The position numbers were made by a program, and so were the translations under genes. Below, in pieces: positions 36,650-48,241 of a stretch of DNA of 64,000 nt (positions within the stretch are counted from its first letter, which is position 1; every line of letters starts with the position of its first letter). The stretch spans positions 944,501 through 1,008,500 of the forward strand of contig CALNXK010000043.1 in assembly GCA_942486035.1 (NCBI GenBank), in the 5' to 3' direction. The notes beneath the pieces were generated by a model. That model saw only the letters and a list, made by a program, of their open reading frames with translations, did no database searches and was not told where the DNA came from. The DNA is from Porites lobata (lineage: Eukaryota; Cnidaria; Anthozoa; Scleractinia; Poritidae).

Positions 36650-39087
36650 TTTGGGACTCAATATAAAACCTACCAAATATAAAATAAACAGGACGTTATT
36701 AGGCAAATATACTGCTCTGACCAGTCGATCGGGGAGAACTCAGTGAGTCCGGTGGTAGCTATATCTTAATACGTCAAATTAGAGGCAGATATATATCGTT
36801 ACTGCTGCTTTACGACCGGCCGAATATTTGATATCATCAGGAAAACAAATCAAGCTACATTACAGAAAATTCGCAAGTGTCTCGTCTGTGGTACAGAACT
36901 TTGAAGTGATGGTAACCTACGATCATCTTTTTGTTTGGGAGACGAGGGGAAAAGGACGCGTTCTTTTTTTCCCTAGCTTTCCCCGAAAAAAAAAGACTCC
37001 CGATCGCAGGTTACAGTTACAGTAAAACTGTCGTGGTTGATGAACTAACGCGATTCCGCCTATATAAACTTGCCAATCAGATTTGACTGAAAGCATTCTA
37101 TTTACAACTACACTTGATGAACAGCTGTGTTTTTACACTGAGTACTTTTTAAAGAACCGGTGAAATGCCTGAGCTAGGACTGGGCTAGGATGTAACGTTT
37201 GGGAACGATTTTAGCCTCAAAATATATATCTGAGAAGTTCTTGCAGATAGGACAAAAACTGCGTTGCTCTTAGTACGAAATTGTTACAGTTTTAAAAATG
37301 TTGACTTTGCTAAGTTACTGGATTCATTTGAGCAACATAGGACTACTGAATGTTGATTTATAAATGAACGGCATCAGATTCTTGATCATGATAATTCTTT
37401 ATCAAAGCTTCTTGTAAAAACGTGGCAAAAAGGTACAACTAATATTCACGCATTGTCTTTTAGGGTGTTCCAGTAAACTTTTCCTGCTGTAGTTATTCTC
37501 ATCCTCAACGCATGATCTTAGATAGAAAAAGCTTTTATACTAGAAAATAGATCGTAGTCCACAAGTATTTCGAGTTGCTAAAACAGGAAGATAATTTGTG
37601 TAGAGATAAACGGTTTCATACCTTAAGAGTTAGCGGTCAGTCGACTTTGCTGAATTGCTGAAGTCAGTCAGTGGCAGTATCAGAAATTAACCTGTTCCGA
37701 CTGAGTTTCTCCTTAGTGTTCTTACTGTTGTTCTATCGACAGTTTTATATGCCACTGTATTTGCCTTGCATAATTACAACGTAATGCGGAATTAAATTCC
37801 TGAGAAAATCGTTTCCGGGACATTATCTTGGCGGAGATCTTCGGAGACGAGCTTATTACTTCCTAGGCACAGCAAGTGCATCTCTCTCTCTCAACTTACA
37901 GGGGCTAGTGTAATGGGCTTGTATTGTAATGTTAGAGTGACTTTGCGGAAACTGAACCCAAAATATTCACTTTGTTCTAACCTACCGGAGTGTGTTATGT
38001 GCACGTTCAGACAGTGCTTTTAAAAATCGTCAAAACAAATTTGTAGGTTTTGTTCAACGTAGGATTAACAAAAGTGCATATGGGAGTTGAGTATGCTAAG
38101 ACGTGATCTTTGTGGAGTAATTACGGATGACCAAAAGATAAACACGCTCAACAAAACCAGATTTATTAATTAAAAAGCGTGCGTGGGTGAAAATAATATA
38201 TAAGCAGCCTCACCAGGATTTTAGGCTGAAAATATTCGACAAATTATAGCACACCGTTTTAGATTTAGGGTTAGGTGGAACAGTCACGCGTGCGTTTTGT
38301 TGGCTAGGGTGAAATTAATGAGAAAACATAAAATTGTATTGCGTGGGTGTTTAATTTTTCAAAATCTCAGCCTTGTTATTTTAAAAATATTCTTAATATT
38401 TCGCAAATGTCAGATATTCTTATAAAATATATTCTAATAAAAAAAAAAGAGGCAAAAATAAGAGTATGAGAGGCAAAAGGGCGCCAAAAACACAAAATGC
38501 CAACCATGAGTAGGCCTCTTGAACCAAACAGTTTTAACACTAGTCCCTTTAATTCCATAATGTATATTTGGATGGGGGAATTACTATACGCCTCTCCCAA
38601 AAGATCAAAAGGTTTGGCTCAAGAACTTCAATAATTTGTTATGTTAAACCGGAAGCCAGTATGTTATGACGGAAAGAACGTGGATCGAATGACGTGAAAT
38701 GTAACAAAATTACTCAAATGTTGCAACTGAGAATTAGAATGAAAAAGTGCGGAACTAGTAAATTAGGCTGTGGTGGTGCATTCCTTTGGTAAAAATTCAG
38801 GATAATCGGAACGTCGAAACCTCAGCGAGCTTATTATTTAGATGCTTTCTCTGGACTATGCTGCAAGGTCTTCACGCTCATGTACGGTTTATTTAGTTAC
38901 TAAAAAGTTATGAAAACTACATTTAGTTCTTTGTTTTTGTTTTGTGTTTGTTGTGCGCAAGCTTTACTTTCGCAATAAGACAAACAAATACACTATTAAA
39001 CGCGACAGTGCCTGTTTAAAAAGTCATTAGAGACAAAGGTTAATCACTGGAACAGTAGGACGGATATCAATGCGTGGATTATAATGA
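36650..39087. other. Intergenic upstream of TAZ member A
   Basis: Contains one small MITE (36911-37015, listed). Otherwise AT-rich, without recognisable exons. A minus-strand open frame at 38376-38600 has no domain. Confidence 0.45.
36911..37015. mobile_element. Short MITE with GTAACCT(A/G)CGATC ends
   Basis: GTAACCTACGATC at the left and GATCGCAGGTTAC at the right, about 105 bp in all. A related 54-bp element lies at 40264-40317. Confidence 0.65.
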
Positions 39088-39741
39088 GGGTTTTCCGATT
39101 TAGCGGAAGTTCTGCGAAAGTGGAACTAGCCAGTTTTAAATGAGTTCAACTTCTAACCTTTCTATACGTGAAATTCCTTTAACGCCGTCTACTGTAAGTA
39201 AATTGCTGGGTTGTTTATACCTTGCACTTCAAGAGACCAACTGCAGCTCTCAACTTTACATTATTCTTGCAAAGTTACATATAATTCGATTCACCAAGAA
39301 TATCAGAATTCAAGGAAGTAATTTCCATGGCCAACTCTTTAGAGTCTAAGGCTGACGAAAACGAGAAAAAAAAAAGTGAAATGTTCCTCTTCATTCCCCA
39401 AGAAACCACGGCACGTAAGTAGTGCAAACAAAAATCACAATACTCCGCGAAATTCGGGCTTTGCACTCTCAGAAACAAAGGTGTTGAAATATGGAAAGCG
39501 ATAATGTTTCTAATGCTGGGTTTTTATACGGAGCGTAGGAAGAAGGTTTTAACCCTATTCTTTCTACCATCAAAACTAAGCAGGCATTCAGCCTAATTTG
39601 TTTAAACCTCCATTTTGAACTAGCTTAAAATGTGTGTTTTTCCAAAGAATAAGCATGTAACATATGTGCTGCTTTGTTATTCTTTTGTTATTCAATAAGC
39701 TGTCATACATGAGGCTTCAAGTTCTGCAATCCCCTACCTTA

Positions 39742-39892
39742 GGGCCTGTTTACATGGAGGTGGGGGACTCCAGGTAGGTGAGGTAAAATGCGGCAGGTCA
39801 CCCCGCCTATATCATGTAAACGTGATCAAATTAAAATGAGAGATTATATACCTCATCTTCCTGGGGTCCCCCACCTCCATGTAAACGGGCCC
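39742..39892. mobile_element. MITE with GGGCCTGTTTACATGGAGG ends, TTA duplication
   Basis: TIRs GGGCCTGTTTACATGGAGGT and ACCTCCATGTAAACGGGCCC are flanked by TTA on both sides (39739-39741 and 39893-39895). A 3-bp TTA duplication fits the PIF/Harbinger superfamily. Confidence 0.8.
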
Positions 39893-40263
39893 TTAGTGGA
39901 AACTCATGGAATTTCGCACCAGTATCGTAAAATATTTGCATTCGCTTAGTCAGTTGGATTGCACCCATAACTATGATTGCACATTCTGCCGTTTGTATAA
40001 ACTTATTGAGCTTTTGCCATAGTTTTCAACCCTCACCCTAACTACCCACAAAATGTATATAGTCGAATAGATATCCACAAGTAGAAGCTAGTAGACGAAA
40101 TTGCGAGATACGATGCCTGAAGACTTCCCGCGTCTTTCCCAATTGTAGAAGAGGAGATATAAAATGTTGTTCCTTTTCTGTTCATAAATTATCGTGTTTA
40201 TATGGCACTCGATGAGACAATGAAAACGATTCTTATTTACGTTTGACGTAGCAAATATAAAAA

Positions 40264-40317
40264 TAACCTTCGATCAGGCCTCTCAAAGAAAATGGGAGAC
40301 CGCCTGATCGCAGGTTA
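40264..40317. mobile_element. Tiny palindromic MITE (54 bp)
   Basis: TAACCTTCGATCAGGC and GCCTGATCGCAGGTTA flank about 20 bases. Ends resemble the element at 36911. Confidence 0.6.
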
Positions 40318-40678
40318 ATGAAGTCAGATATCGTTAGAGATTCCTTCCCTGCCCAGGATATCATCCAGTAAACAAAAGCAGAATTGTTTACTTTTTTTCC
40401 TTGTTAACGCCTTATCTTTTTTAAACGACTTTTAAAACCCGCTAGCACCGAGGGTGAATTTATTTGCAGTATATGAGTATCGGCCAAATGCGACTGCTAG
40501 ACGCAAATACTATACTAGTACTATAATAAGTCCTCTTGTTGTAAAAAAAATTACCAAGCATGTTTGTGCTCAATTATCCTTTTACGAGCGAGATAGTTTG
40601 AATAAACAATGACATCATGCAAAGATTTACTTATAACAAAAAAAATCGAGACGACTTTTTACAGTATAATGGAATCAG

Positions 40679-41076
40679 TAGAGAGGAGAAATGTGATAGC
40701 CAAATTTCTGGACACAGCGGCGACACAGTAACGAGAACGGCAAAATTTAGATTAGCAAAACAACAACTTTGCGTGTGCATCACGCTTTTTTTGTACATTT
40801 CGTCGTTGCACTACTGCGACATGAAACTTCCTAGTTTCACGCTCCCGCTTTACGGAGTAGGTGAACACAACACAAAAAGTTTCTTTTTCTTTTTCAGATA
40901 CCGTCTTTCGGATTAAATCCAGACAATTTTGCCAACATCTGACAAATTAAATGAAATTGAATAAGATCGATGAAGTTTGGAACAGTGCGAATTTACTTTT
41001 TAAGTGAATTTTCGGTTTGTTGTCATCCAGAAATTTTGCTACCATGGCAACGTGACGTAACGACTTCTCCTCTCTA
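40679..41076. mobile_element. MITE with TAGAGAGGAGAA ends
   Basis: The left end TAGAGAGGAGAAATGTGATA pairs with a right end reading TTCTCCTCTCTA, and CCAAATTTCTGG / CCAGAAATTTTG form a subterminal pair. The inner sequence (TGCATCACGCTTTTT, GGAGTAGGTGAACAC) resembles the MITE at 47091, so the two are related. Confidence 0.65.
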
Positions 41077-41125
41077 TTTAACATCTCGGAAAAATGGCTC
41101 AAACTTCCGCTAAATCGGAAAACCC

Positions 41126-43576
41126 TTAGCTAATGTGTTTTTTCCGTTTCCACTCAATCGTGCCCTTGGAACTTGAAGATCAGACGCGCTTGTCATTATT
41201 TTAAAAGATGAAAGGCTGTTAGTTTCCACTGAAACTTACAAACAGTCAAATACTTTACTGTATAAATATGACCAAATCCACCATTTAGCTTATTAAAATA
41301 ATAATCAAGTATTGATCATTTGTCAGTGACTTGATGATCAAGCCAACAGTTTATGAATGGTTAAATATCTGTCAGGCTCATCGTCATGAATTGGTGACTT
41401 CATGAATACCTTTAGTGTGAAACATGCAATGAAGAATATCTTATGCCTGGCAAACGAAAGTTAAAACAAACAAGTAGTTAAATGATTTTTTGAACTTATC
41501 TTTGTTGTTTACTGGCATACCGGATTTTGTTGACCGTGGGTGAGGTCAGCTGGACGGTTATTTCCCTCCTACGCGTGAAACTAAAACACGAAACTGTGCA
41601 AATGCAAAAAAAAAATGAGTTTAAAAATAAATAAATTCATGAAGTAATGATAAGAAATTTAAAGCTCTTTCGGTATGAACATTAGTAGCACATTATGTAC
41701 AGTAAGCTGAAATCACAAAATTGAGCCATGAACGTAGATTGTGTAATAACACTTGTTAGTTATTTTTCACATAAATCGAAACTAGATCAGAAATAATTGA
41801 TCAAATACAATATATTTATGTAATAGACGCAAAAGGTCATCGGTTTGCTAAAAATGTTTTGCGATCGATACGAAATCGCTAAAGGGCATGGTTTTAATTA
41901 CTACATCGAAAAAAATACGTTTATAACACGTCTATCGTAGCTATTTTTAAGTTGCATGCAGTCAGTCTTGCCTTTAGGTGTTACTTAAAGCTTCCCTGCA
42001 CCCCTCCCAAAAGGGCTTGGTACCTCTCCTGCCACTAAAATGGCAAAATTAGATTCAAACCTGGGGGTATTTAATTCTGAGGGTTAATTGTGGTCATTGT
42101 CACGGGTTCCAGACGGAAACCGAAAAAAAAAACAACAACAAGAACAAGATGAACTTAACCAGTAAGGAAAACTTATACTTTTAGGTGTTTTGATGAAGAT
42201 GGTCTGTAATTGGATTACTGAGAGGGGCTAAAAAATGTCGGAAAGTGAAATGATATGTGATAGAGCTTTCCGCAGGTAAAAATACAGTACCGCCGTACCT
42301 CACGGAAAACATAATCATACTATATATGTGCCATAATCATCTTTTTTATCGCTGCTATAACAAAATACGGTAGATCTTGGGTAAACACGACATGGGTGTA
42401 AGAAGACAAGCCGATTGCTCTTCACTCGCAGTATAAAGCATTGATCGCTGAAGGGGATTAGAGTAACAAAGGAGGTCCCGTGCCTTTTAGCCAATTAAGC
42501 CTCCTTGAAGTTAAACCTGGGTAGAAAAAGAAATTCCAAGGTAATAGTCATGAATGACCAAAAATAAGACCAACATATTTTCTCTCTCTCTAAATGGATA
42601 TAATATTACTTGTTAACCTTGTTAATTGTGGAATTTCCACACCTGAGAAGGTCTATGAAAAGAAACGCAAGAACATTACTCATGGATACCACACCTATGA
42701 CAGTGGGGGTGGATTCACCTTCACATGCTCTTATTAAAAAGAAAAATAACCTACAAAATAACTTAACTCTTCAGCGTAAACAAAACTTAGTATTTCATCA
42801 CGTCAAGAAGGCCTCGGAGGTAATAATGAACTTACGCAATTGGACGACAGAAGTATAGTGACGGCAAAACCTTTTGTGAACTATTATGTCAGTTTGAAGA
42901 AATTTTCCGCAAACTTTACCCTCCTTTAAGCAGTTTTTTTGGGAAAAGAACACAGCAGACAGAACACAGTAATTAGTTAAGTGAAGATCGCAACAGAAGA
43001 CTCAACCCTGTAACGTTTGTCACGTCCGAACGTTGTTTCCTCTTCTTTAGTGCCGTGCCGTGTCGTGTTCAGAAAGCTTTGTAGGTGATAACGATGACGA
43101 CGATGTCGATGATAATGCCACGAATAATGTCGAAGCTTATTACTTATTTATTGTACAAGTGTGAGAGAGAGAGCGAACTAACCACAAAATTCAAACGTAA
43201 GATAAATAACAGTAATAGAGATAGATGACGGTGAGATCCAAATTTTGCTGTCATCTGTCAGTTTTATATAGTAAGTTAATTCATTAATACTCGGTGCAGT
43301 AAAATTAATACTGACTTGGTGAGCTTAAACATTTACGAGACTAATTACAAAATATACTATAAAAATACAACAAATTTACTTAGATATTCACAAATATGAT
43401 TATCAATAATAATATTACTTGTAAAAGTTTACTTAAAATATCTAAATGTAAAAAATGAATCTGCTCCTTGGTCCTACAAGTAATTGAGCCATTAAATAGA
43501 AGAAATTTCTCGGGGTTCTTTCTGAGCTTGTAATTACAAGTACTTGCATCAGGCCTAGGTAACAATTTGAATTAAG
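41126..43576. other. Intergenic, no gene recognised
   Basis: AT-rich. A short plus-strand frame at about 42612-42738 reads LVNCGISTPEKVYEKKRKN and onward to a Cys, faintly sushi-like, but it lacks flanking splice sites that I can support. No RNA gene seen. Confidence 0.4.
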
Positions 43577-43629
43577 CAATAGAAAACGTTTTCTGTGTTT
43601 GCGTAGCCTGATATAAACACGAGAGGGGC

Positions 43630-43660
<31 letters not shown>

Positions 43661-43826
43661 AGACGAAGTCGAGGGTTTGCAAAACTGTCGAGACTTCGTC
43701 TTGGGTTTGCAAAACTGTCGAGACTTCGTCTCGGGTTTGCATAACTGTCGAAAATTCTCCCAGCCCCTCTAGTGTTTATATCAGGATATGCAAACACAGA
43801 AAAAAAGTTTTCTATTGCTTTTATAA
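43577..43826. mobile_element. Long fold-back element with internal 30-odd-bp direct repeats
   Basis: The arms of about 70-80 bp read AGCAATAGAAAAC ... CCTGATATAAACAC, then AGAGGGGCTGGGAGAATT on the left. The reverse complement is on the right. Between them CTGTCGAGACTTCGTC plus GGGTTTGC is repeated three times. Confidence 0.8.
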
Positions 43827-44242
43827 AATAACGTTCCCGAGAAAAAAAGCAAAACTCTCTTGTTTCGAGCATAAATTAAAAGAGAAATTCTTCTGCGTAA
43901 TCAGTCGTTTTGTAAAAAAGATGCTTTCCAAAGTACGGGTTTTGCTCGCTTAAAATGTCAGCTCAAGCGGAAAAAAATTGACACAGCATGTTTTTAAAGA
44001 TTTTTCAAGTTTCAACCGACGAGGAAATGGGTAAACAAAGTAAACTTGTTGAGTTTTTCAACTCAAAACCTTTTTCAAATTCGTGCTTGCGTGATTAGCG
44101 CGCGAAAAGCAAAACATCTTGACGTCACAACCTTGTTTACATACCCTCTTGCAAACACGCCTCTCGGCCAATCAGAGCGCGCGTACTATCTTAGTTATTT
44201 TAGAATAGAGGGTGGTCTCTAGATTTTATCTTCTCCATATAT
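43827..44242. other. Intergenic, no gene recognised
   Basis: Unstructured sequence between the fold-back element and a LINE remnant. Confidence 0.4.
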
Positions 44243-44479
44243 TTATAGCATAAGTCTTCTCTTCTTTCTTGCAACCTCCGTATAGGACTCCTCCGCGGGG
44301 AACTTTTGCACTGACTCCATTACGTCAGCCAAGTAGTTTGGGATAGATTGCCACACGGGCGCAGCGTATTCTAGAACTGGTCTCATCTTGGTAAGGAATA
44401 CCTTCAGAATGCGAGCTCTGCTAACACCCGCTCTACCCAGTACCCTCGGAGAACATAATTTCTTACAGGATTGAGGCAC
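44243..44479 (-). pseudogene. LINE reverse-transcriptase C-terminal fragment
   Basis: The minus-strand frame contains VFLTKMRPVLEYAAPVWQSI followed by PNYLADVMESVQK, the well-known post-thumb motif of non-LTR reverse transcriptases (IRPVLEYA.PVW...L...IE.VQ). The frame breaks after it, and no RT catalytic motif is present. Confidence 0.75.
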
Positions 44480-44942
44480 TTAGTTCCAATTAGTCTATCT
44501 AAACTTTTTGTTTGTTATTTTTGGTTTCCCCCTCGCTTCACGCTTGGTTTTTATTTTGCATATTTATATACGCTTATCTCGCACGTGCGAAAAAAAGTGT
44601 CACATTCTGATTGGTTGTTTGTTTGTAAACTTAAGACTAACCCACGAACCCGCTTGGTTATAACTATAGTTAGTCTGTATTTTCAGTTTTACAAATATAT
44701 AAATTAATTGAGAATCAATAATATTATAATTACAAAATATATATCAATAATATAATATATCAACTTAATAAAACATTTGCAAGATGACGTCTAAAATTCC
44801 TGGGGCATTTTAAGGGGCGTTCAGTTTTTGGCTAACTACAGTTAGAGCGAACACAGAAGATGATCGGTCACATTGTCTATTATGGACTTGAGAATAGCTA
44901 AACATATAGTTATCCCCGCCTTAACTATAGTTAGAAGCCCAG

Positions 44943-45300
44943 ATGTGGTCGCATGATGGTGATGATGATGATGATGATAAAAACTCGTTCTATTACACTA
45001 TTAGTTTCTCTTATTAATGCATTGTTATTTTGACTTTGGGTTCTTGTTTGCGTGTCGGTATCAGCATAGGCTTCCTCTCCGGCATTGTAAGTGTTCTTCA
45101 AGTCGGCGTCAAGACATCCAAGATGGATGGGTTATAAGTTTTTCTTAATAATAATAATAATAATAATTTATGAACTTATTGTGGGCAGCTTAACATGAGA
45201 ATGATCAGCTGCGCATTACAACTGAGTGCATTACTTTACAAGAAACAAATAAAAGATAATGCATTTAAAAATAATAATAATAATAATAACCATAATAACG
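44943..45300. repeat. Triplet microsatellites around the LINE tail
   Basis: (GAT)n at about 44955-44980 and (AAT)n runs at about 45150-45166 and 45270-45290. The (AAT)n runs lie 3' of the minus-strand LINE remnant, as expected for its tail. Confidence 0.7.
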
Positions 45301-45775
45301 ATAAAAAGAATATATATGCATGCAAGTCAGAACTGAATATAAAATTGCTCACAAATGTAAAGTTCTAAAAAGATAAGTCTTAATATGCGCCTTAAAACTG
45401 TTCACATTTATTAATCGCACGAAGTTCTTTTGGAAGAGAGTTCCAGCGCGTTGGCGCTGCTACCATAAAAACTCTATCACCTAACGTCTTCGATCGAACA
45501 GCTGGCATAGAAAGTAAAATACTATCTGAAGCTCTAAGGTTATATAAGGACGATTTAAATGTTAGTAATAACTTGAAATCGCATAGATATTTAGGAGAAA
45601 GGCCGTGCATTGCTTTGAACTTAATAAGCAGTATCTTAAATTGTATCCGGGCTTCAACCGGAGGCCAATGCAGACCACGAAGAAGGGGTGAGATGTGGCA
45701 AAACCTAGGGGCATTACAAACTAGCCTGGCTGAGGCATTCAAAACTGTCTGCAATGAAAAGGTATTCAGGGCTCA
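45301..45775 (-). pseudogene. LINE C-terminal fragment abutting a TAZ gene
   Basis: The frame 45392-45754 reads NASARLVCNAPRFCHISPLL, then RGLHWPPVEARIQFKILLI and RWNSLPKELRA. These are the C-terminal motifs (N.AARL......HI.P.L..LHWLPV..RI.FKI; WNSLP..LR) of CR1/L2-like LINEs. It is 5'-truncated and lies within a few bases of the stop codon of the next gene (45778-45780). Confidence 0.85.
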
Positions 45776-45777
45776 GC

Positions 45778-46941
45778 TTATGATTTCAGAAGCGTCCTTT
45801 TATGGTTTTTAGATCGAATACGAAACCTTTTGCTTTCTTGCAGAGCGTTTCTCAATGAATTGAAACATATCAACAATTCCCTCTTCGTTTTCGTCCTTAG
45901 TATAAGTTGCATCATACTGTTCAGCGAGTCCATAAAGCGCACTTTCAGTAAAATACTTTGACTACTGGTGACGTCGTTTTCTCTTCCCATGATGCTGCTG
46001 TAGTTGGGGCAGGCCATGAGGGATTTCACATGATCACCCATACTCATCTGATGTATCGACTCCCCGTGGTTTTTATTTCTGTTTCGGTTTCTTTGCTGGC
46101 TCTGAGGGACTTTTTCTTGTTCAGAGCTTTTGAGGTTAATTGAACAACTTAGACGATCAGCAAAACCTTTTTGTTGTAGACCTGCATCTTCTAACCCTTG
46201 TACCGACGGACGACTGGTCGCCACTCGACTTTTTGTTGTCATGGAAACCTGAAGAGGCCCACCATTCTGCTGCTTAAGACTTGAAGACTTTGAAAATAGT
46301 GAAGGATTTTTAAATGAAGAAGAGTGATTAAAAGTTTCACTCGCAGCCACACTTGGACACTCGTTGATACCGATATCTAACAATGTTGGGGACATTTTCA
46401 GTAGTGTATTCTGCTTTGGGAACAAGACTGAGCCGGGTGGTAGAGGGTCGGGAGCCACGCGTGAACGATCGCACATGGCGGTAGACAGAGGTGGGAACAT
46501 TTGCATTAATGCATCATTGTTTGAGGGTGCATCTAATACAGAAGAAACTGATCTGGTTTGAAAACCACCGTTAGTGCTGTCCAACTCGTTGGTACTTTGG
46601 TTATGTGGGCCCCTGGGGGTATTGTCTTCAATTATGGCATCTAAGAAATCGCTCAGATCAATTTGGGCGTCGGCCTGATCAGTCGAGTTTGCTTCGGCGC
46701 AAAAGGGTACGCGACAGCTGTGGTCTACACAAGTCTCTGAGTGCTTCGAAGCAAGGGAGTTCATCTTCTGACAAATTTTGCAGTTTTCTTTCTTGCAGAC
46801 TTGAGAATGTTTCATCATAAGTTTGGTGTTGACACAAAGCGGAATTATGCACTCGTGATTGGAGCAGTGAAATACATGTTGCACTAACGTCTGCTGAATA
46901 TTGCACCATCTTCCCGATGTTCCTAATTCTATTCCTGCCAT
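45778..46941 (-). CDS. TAZ zinc-finger protein, family member B (387 aa)
   Basis: Single coding exon, start 46939-46941 (MAGIELGTSG). The TAZ2-like domain has all twelve ligands: H22/C26/C31/C36, H45/C49/C54/C57 and H67/C71/C76/C81 (ending CRVPFC). A long low-complexity Ser/Thr/Asn-rich linker follows. The C-terminal segment MQLILRTKTKRELLICFNSL then RNALQES aligns closely with member A. Beyond that point the last 16 or so residues are basic and unlike member A, and the stop codon lies within a few bases of a 5'-truncated LINE, so the insertion may have replaced or trimmed the original 3' end. No catalytic domain is present. Function is inferred only from the TAZ fold: binding of transcription-factor activation domains. 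Confidence 0.88.
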   Translation of the reverse strand: MAGIELGTSGRWCNIQQTLVQHVFHCSNHECIIPLCVNTKLMMKHSQVCKKENCKICQKMNSLASKHSETCVDHSCRVPFCAEANSTDQADAQIDLSDFLDAIIEDNTPRGPHNQSTNELDSTNGGFQTRSVSSVLDAPSNNDALMQMFPPLSTAMCDRSRVAPDPLPPGSVLFPKQNTLLKMSPTLLDIGINECPSVAASETFNHSSSFKNPSLFSKSSSLKQQNGGPLQVSMTTKSRVATSRPSVQGLEDAGLQQKGFADRLSCSINLKSSEQEKVPQSQQRNRNRNKNHGESIHQMSMGDHVKSLMACPNYSSIMGRENDVTSSQSILLKVRFMDSLNSMMQLILRTKTKRELLICFNSLRNALQESKRFRIRSKNHKRTLLKS

Positions 46942-47619
46942 TGTAGTACACTTGGGCTTTGTTACTTTAAAAAAAAAAGTATAAAGAAAAGTAATCTCAA
47001 ATTACTTATTTGAAAATGCCAACGCAATTGAAAAGGGTTCAAGCCGAAAAATGATGTCGGCTGTTTGTTACCGCCGCTCGGCAGATATTAGGGAGTTTTA
47101 GCAACGACAGCAACGAGAACGTCAAAACAGCAATAGGTCTATTGAGCAAAACAAAACGTTTGCACGTGCATCACGCTTTTTGTACATTTCTTTGCCGTTA
47201 CTGCACAACTACGACGTGAAAATGCCTATTTTCATGTTTTATGGAGGACGTAAACAAGCGACGACGAAATTTTCTTTCTCTTTCTAGGCTTCGAGTGCGG
47301 TCCCCAAGAAATCAACTCAAGGGAAATTTGTCTACATTAGACATTTTTAGCGAATTGGAATAAACGCGACAAAGTTTGAAAAATCGCGAACTCATTTTAA
47401 AAGTGACGTTTTCGCTGCCGTCGCCGTCGCCGATGCTAAAACTCCCTATTAGGAAGGGTGGGGGCTAATACAGCACCCACCTTTTCAAAGGTGGCGCTAA
47501 TTTAAAGAGGGCGCAAAATTGAAAATGGGTGGTAATTCCAGAATTTACGGTAAATCACTTAAAAATACTCTCTGCAAATTTTGTCTTGTATTTGAAATGA
47601 TTCTGAAAGAGAACCGATA
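46942..47619. other. Upstream flank of TAZ member B
   Basis: Contains the MITE at 47091-47446 and a second worn palindromic repeat around 47455-47550 (GTGGGGGCTAATACAGCACC). No exon recognised. Confidence 0.4.
47091..47446. mobile_element. MITE with GGGAGTTTTAGC ends
   Basis: Left GGGAGTTTTAGCAACGACAG and right GATGCTAAAACTCCC are inverted, and TATTA flanks both sides (47086-47090, 47447-47451). The inside resembles the elements at 40679 and 51812, including a TTTCTTTCTCT tract and GTTGGAATAAA-like motif. Confidence 0.8.
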
Positions 47620-48046
47620 CACCATATTCTCCTAGTAAACAAATCGTATAAATAATAAATAATAAAGTCATCGTCACCCGATTGACATGAAAAGCAAAGA
47701 GGAGAAAATGCTAAAAGTTAATCAAGCATCTTAAATTATTAGATAAAGGACAATATGGTACACTTCGTTTTCTTCAACTGTCATGTTATCAGTCACAATT
47801 ATCAGCCACTCAAGAAACGCTGTGCATATTAGCGATTTCTTTGTTTTTATGATCACTCCAGCCTAATAGTGCAGTATTAAAAAAAGAAAACCTTCTAGAT
47901 CAAATGACTTTATCAGAGATAAAGTATTCCTACTAACACTAATATTGAGTGTTAAAAAATAGATTTGAAAATGTTAATTTACAGAAGCCACTAATTCCGA
48001 CAAACTCAGCTTAGAATTGTCAAATGACATAATCAAAAAGACTTAC

Positions 48047-48241
48047 CTAGTACACGATCCTTGAGTACCTCCAAAATGTTGAACTGGGTAGGATTCGTAA
48101 TACAGCAACTTTGGTTTTCTTTTGGAAAGAAAAACTTACGACTGTGCGTCTCTTACTGCCTTTCTTCAAATGTTCTCCTTCGAATTTTCTATCAATAATG
48201 TGAGAATAAACTTTTACACAGGGATTTATAGTACAGTTCAT
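48047..48241 (-). pseudogene. Putative exon with donor site, frameshifted copy (unit 1)
   Basis: The minus frame begins MNCTINPCVKVYSHIIDRKF and stays parallel to the intact copy at 63056-63256 until a small deletion shifts it. A GTAAGT donor is conserved at the 3' end. Product not recognised. See the unit 3 copy. Confidence 0.35.

Larger units (their letters stand above)
39088..41125. mobile_element. Possible 2-kb element bounded by a perfect 24-bp inverted repeat
   Basis: The 24 bases at 39088-39111 (starting GGGTTTTCCGATTTAGCGGA) are exactly reverse-complemented at 41102-41125. The interior holds at least three smaller MITEs and no transposase. No matching target-site duplication is evident, so this could also be two solo ends. 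Confidence 0.5.

Noticed and set aside
42612..42738. Possible sushi/CCP-like exon (CG..P...Y..G..F.F.C pattern)
   Set aside because: No clear acceptor or donor, the frame stops right after the last Cys, and the match is weak.
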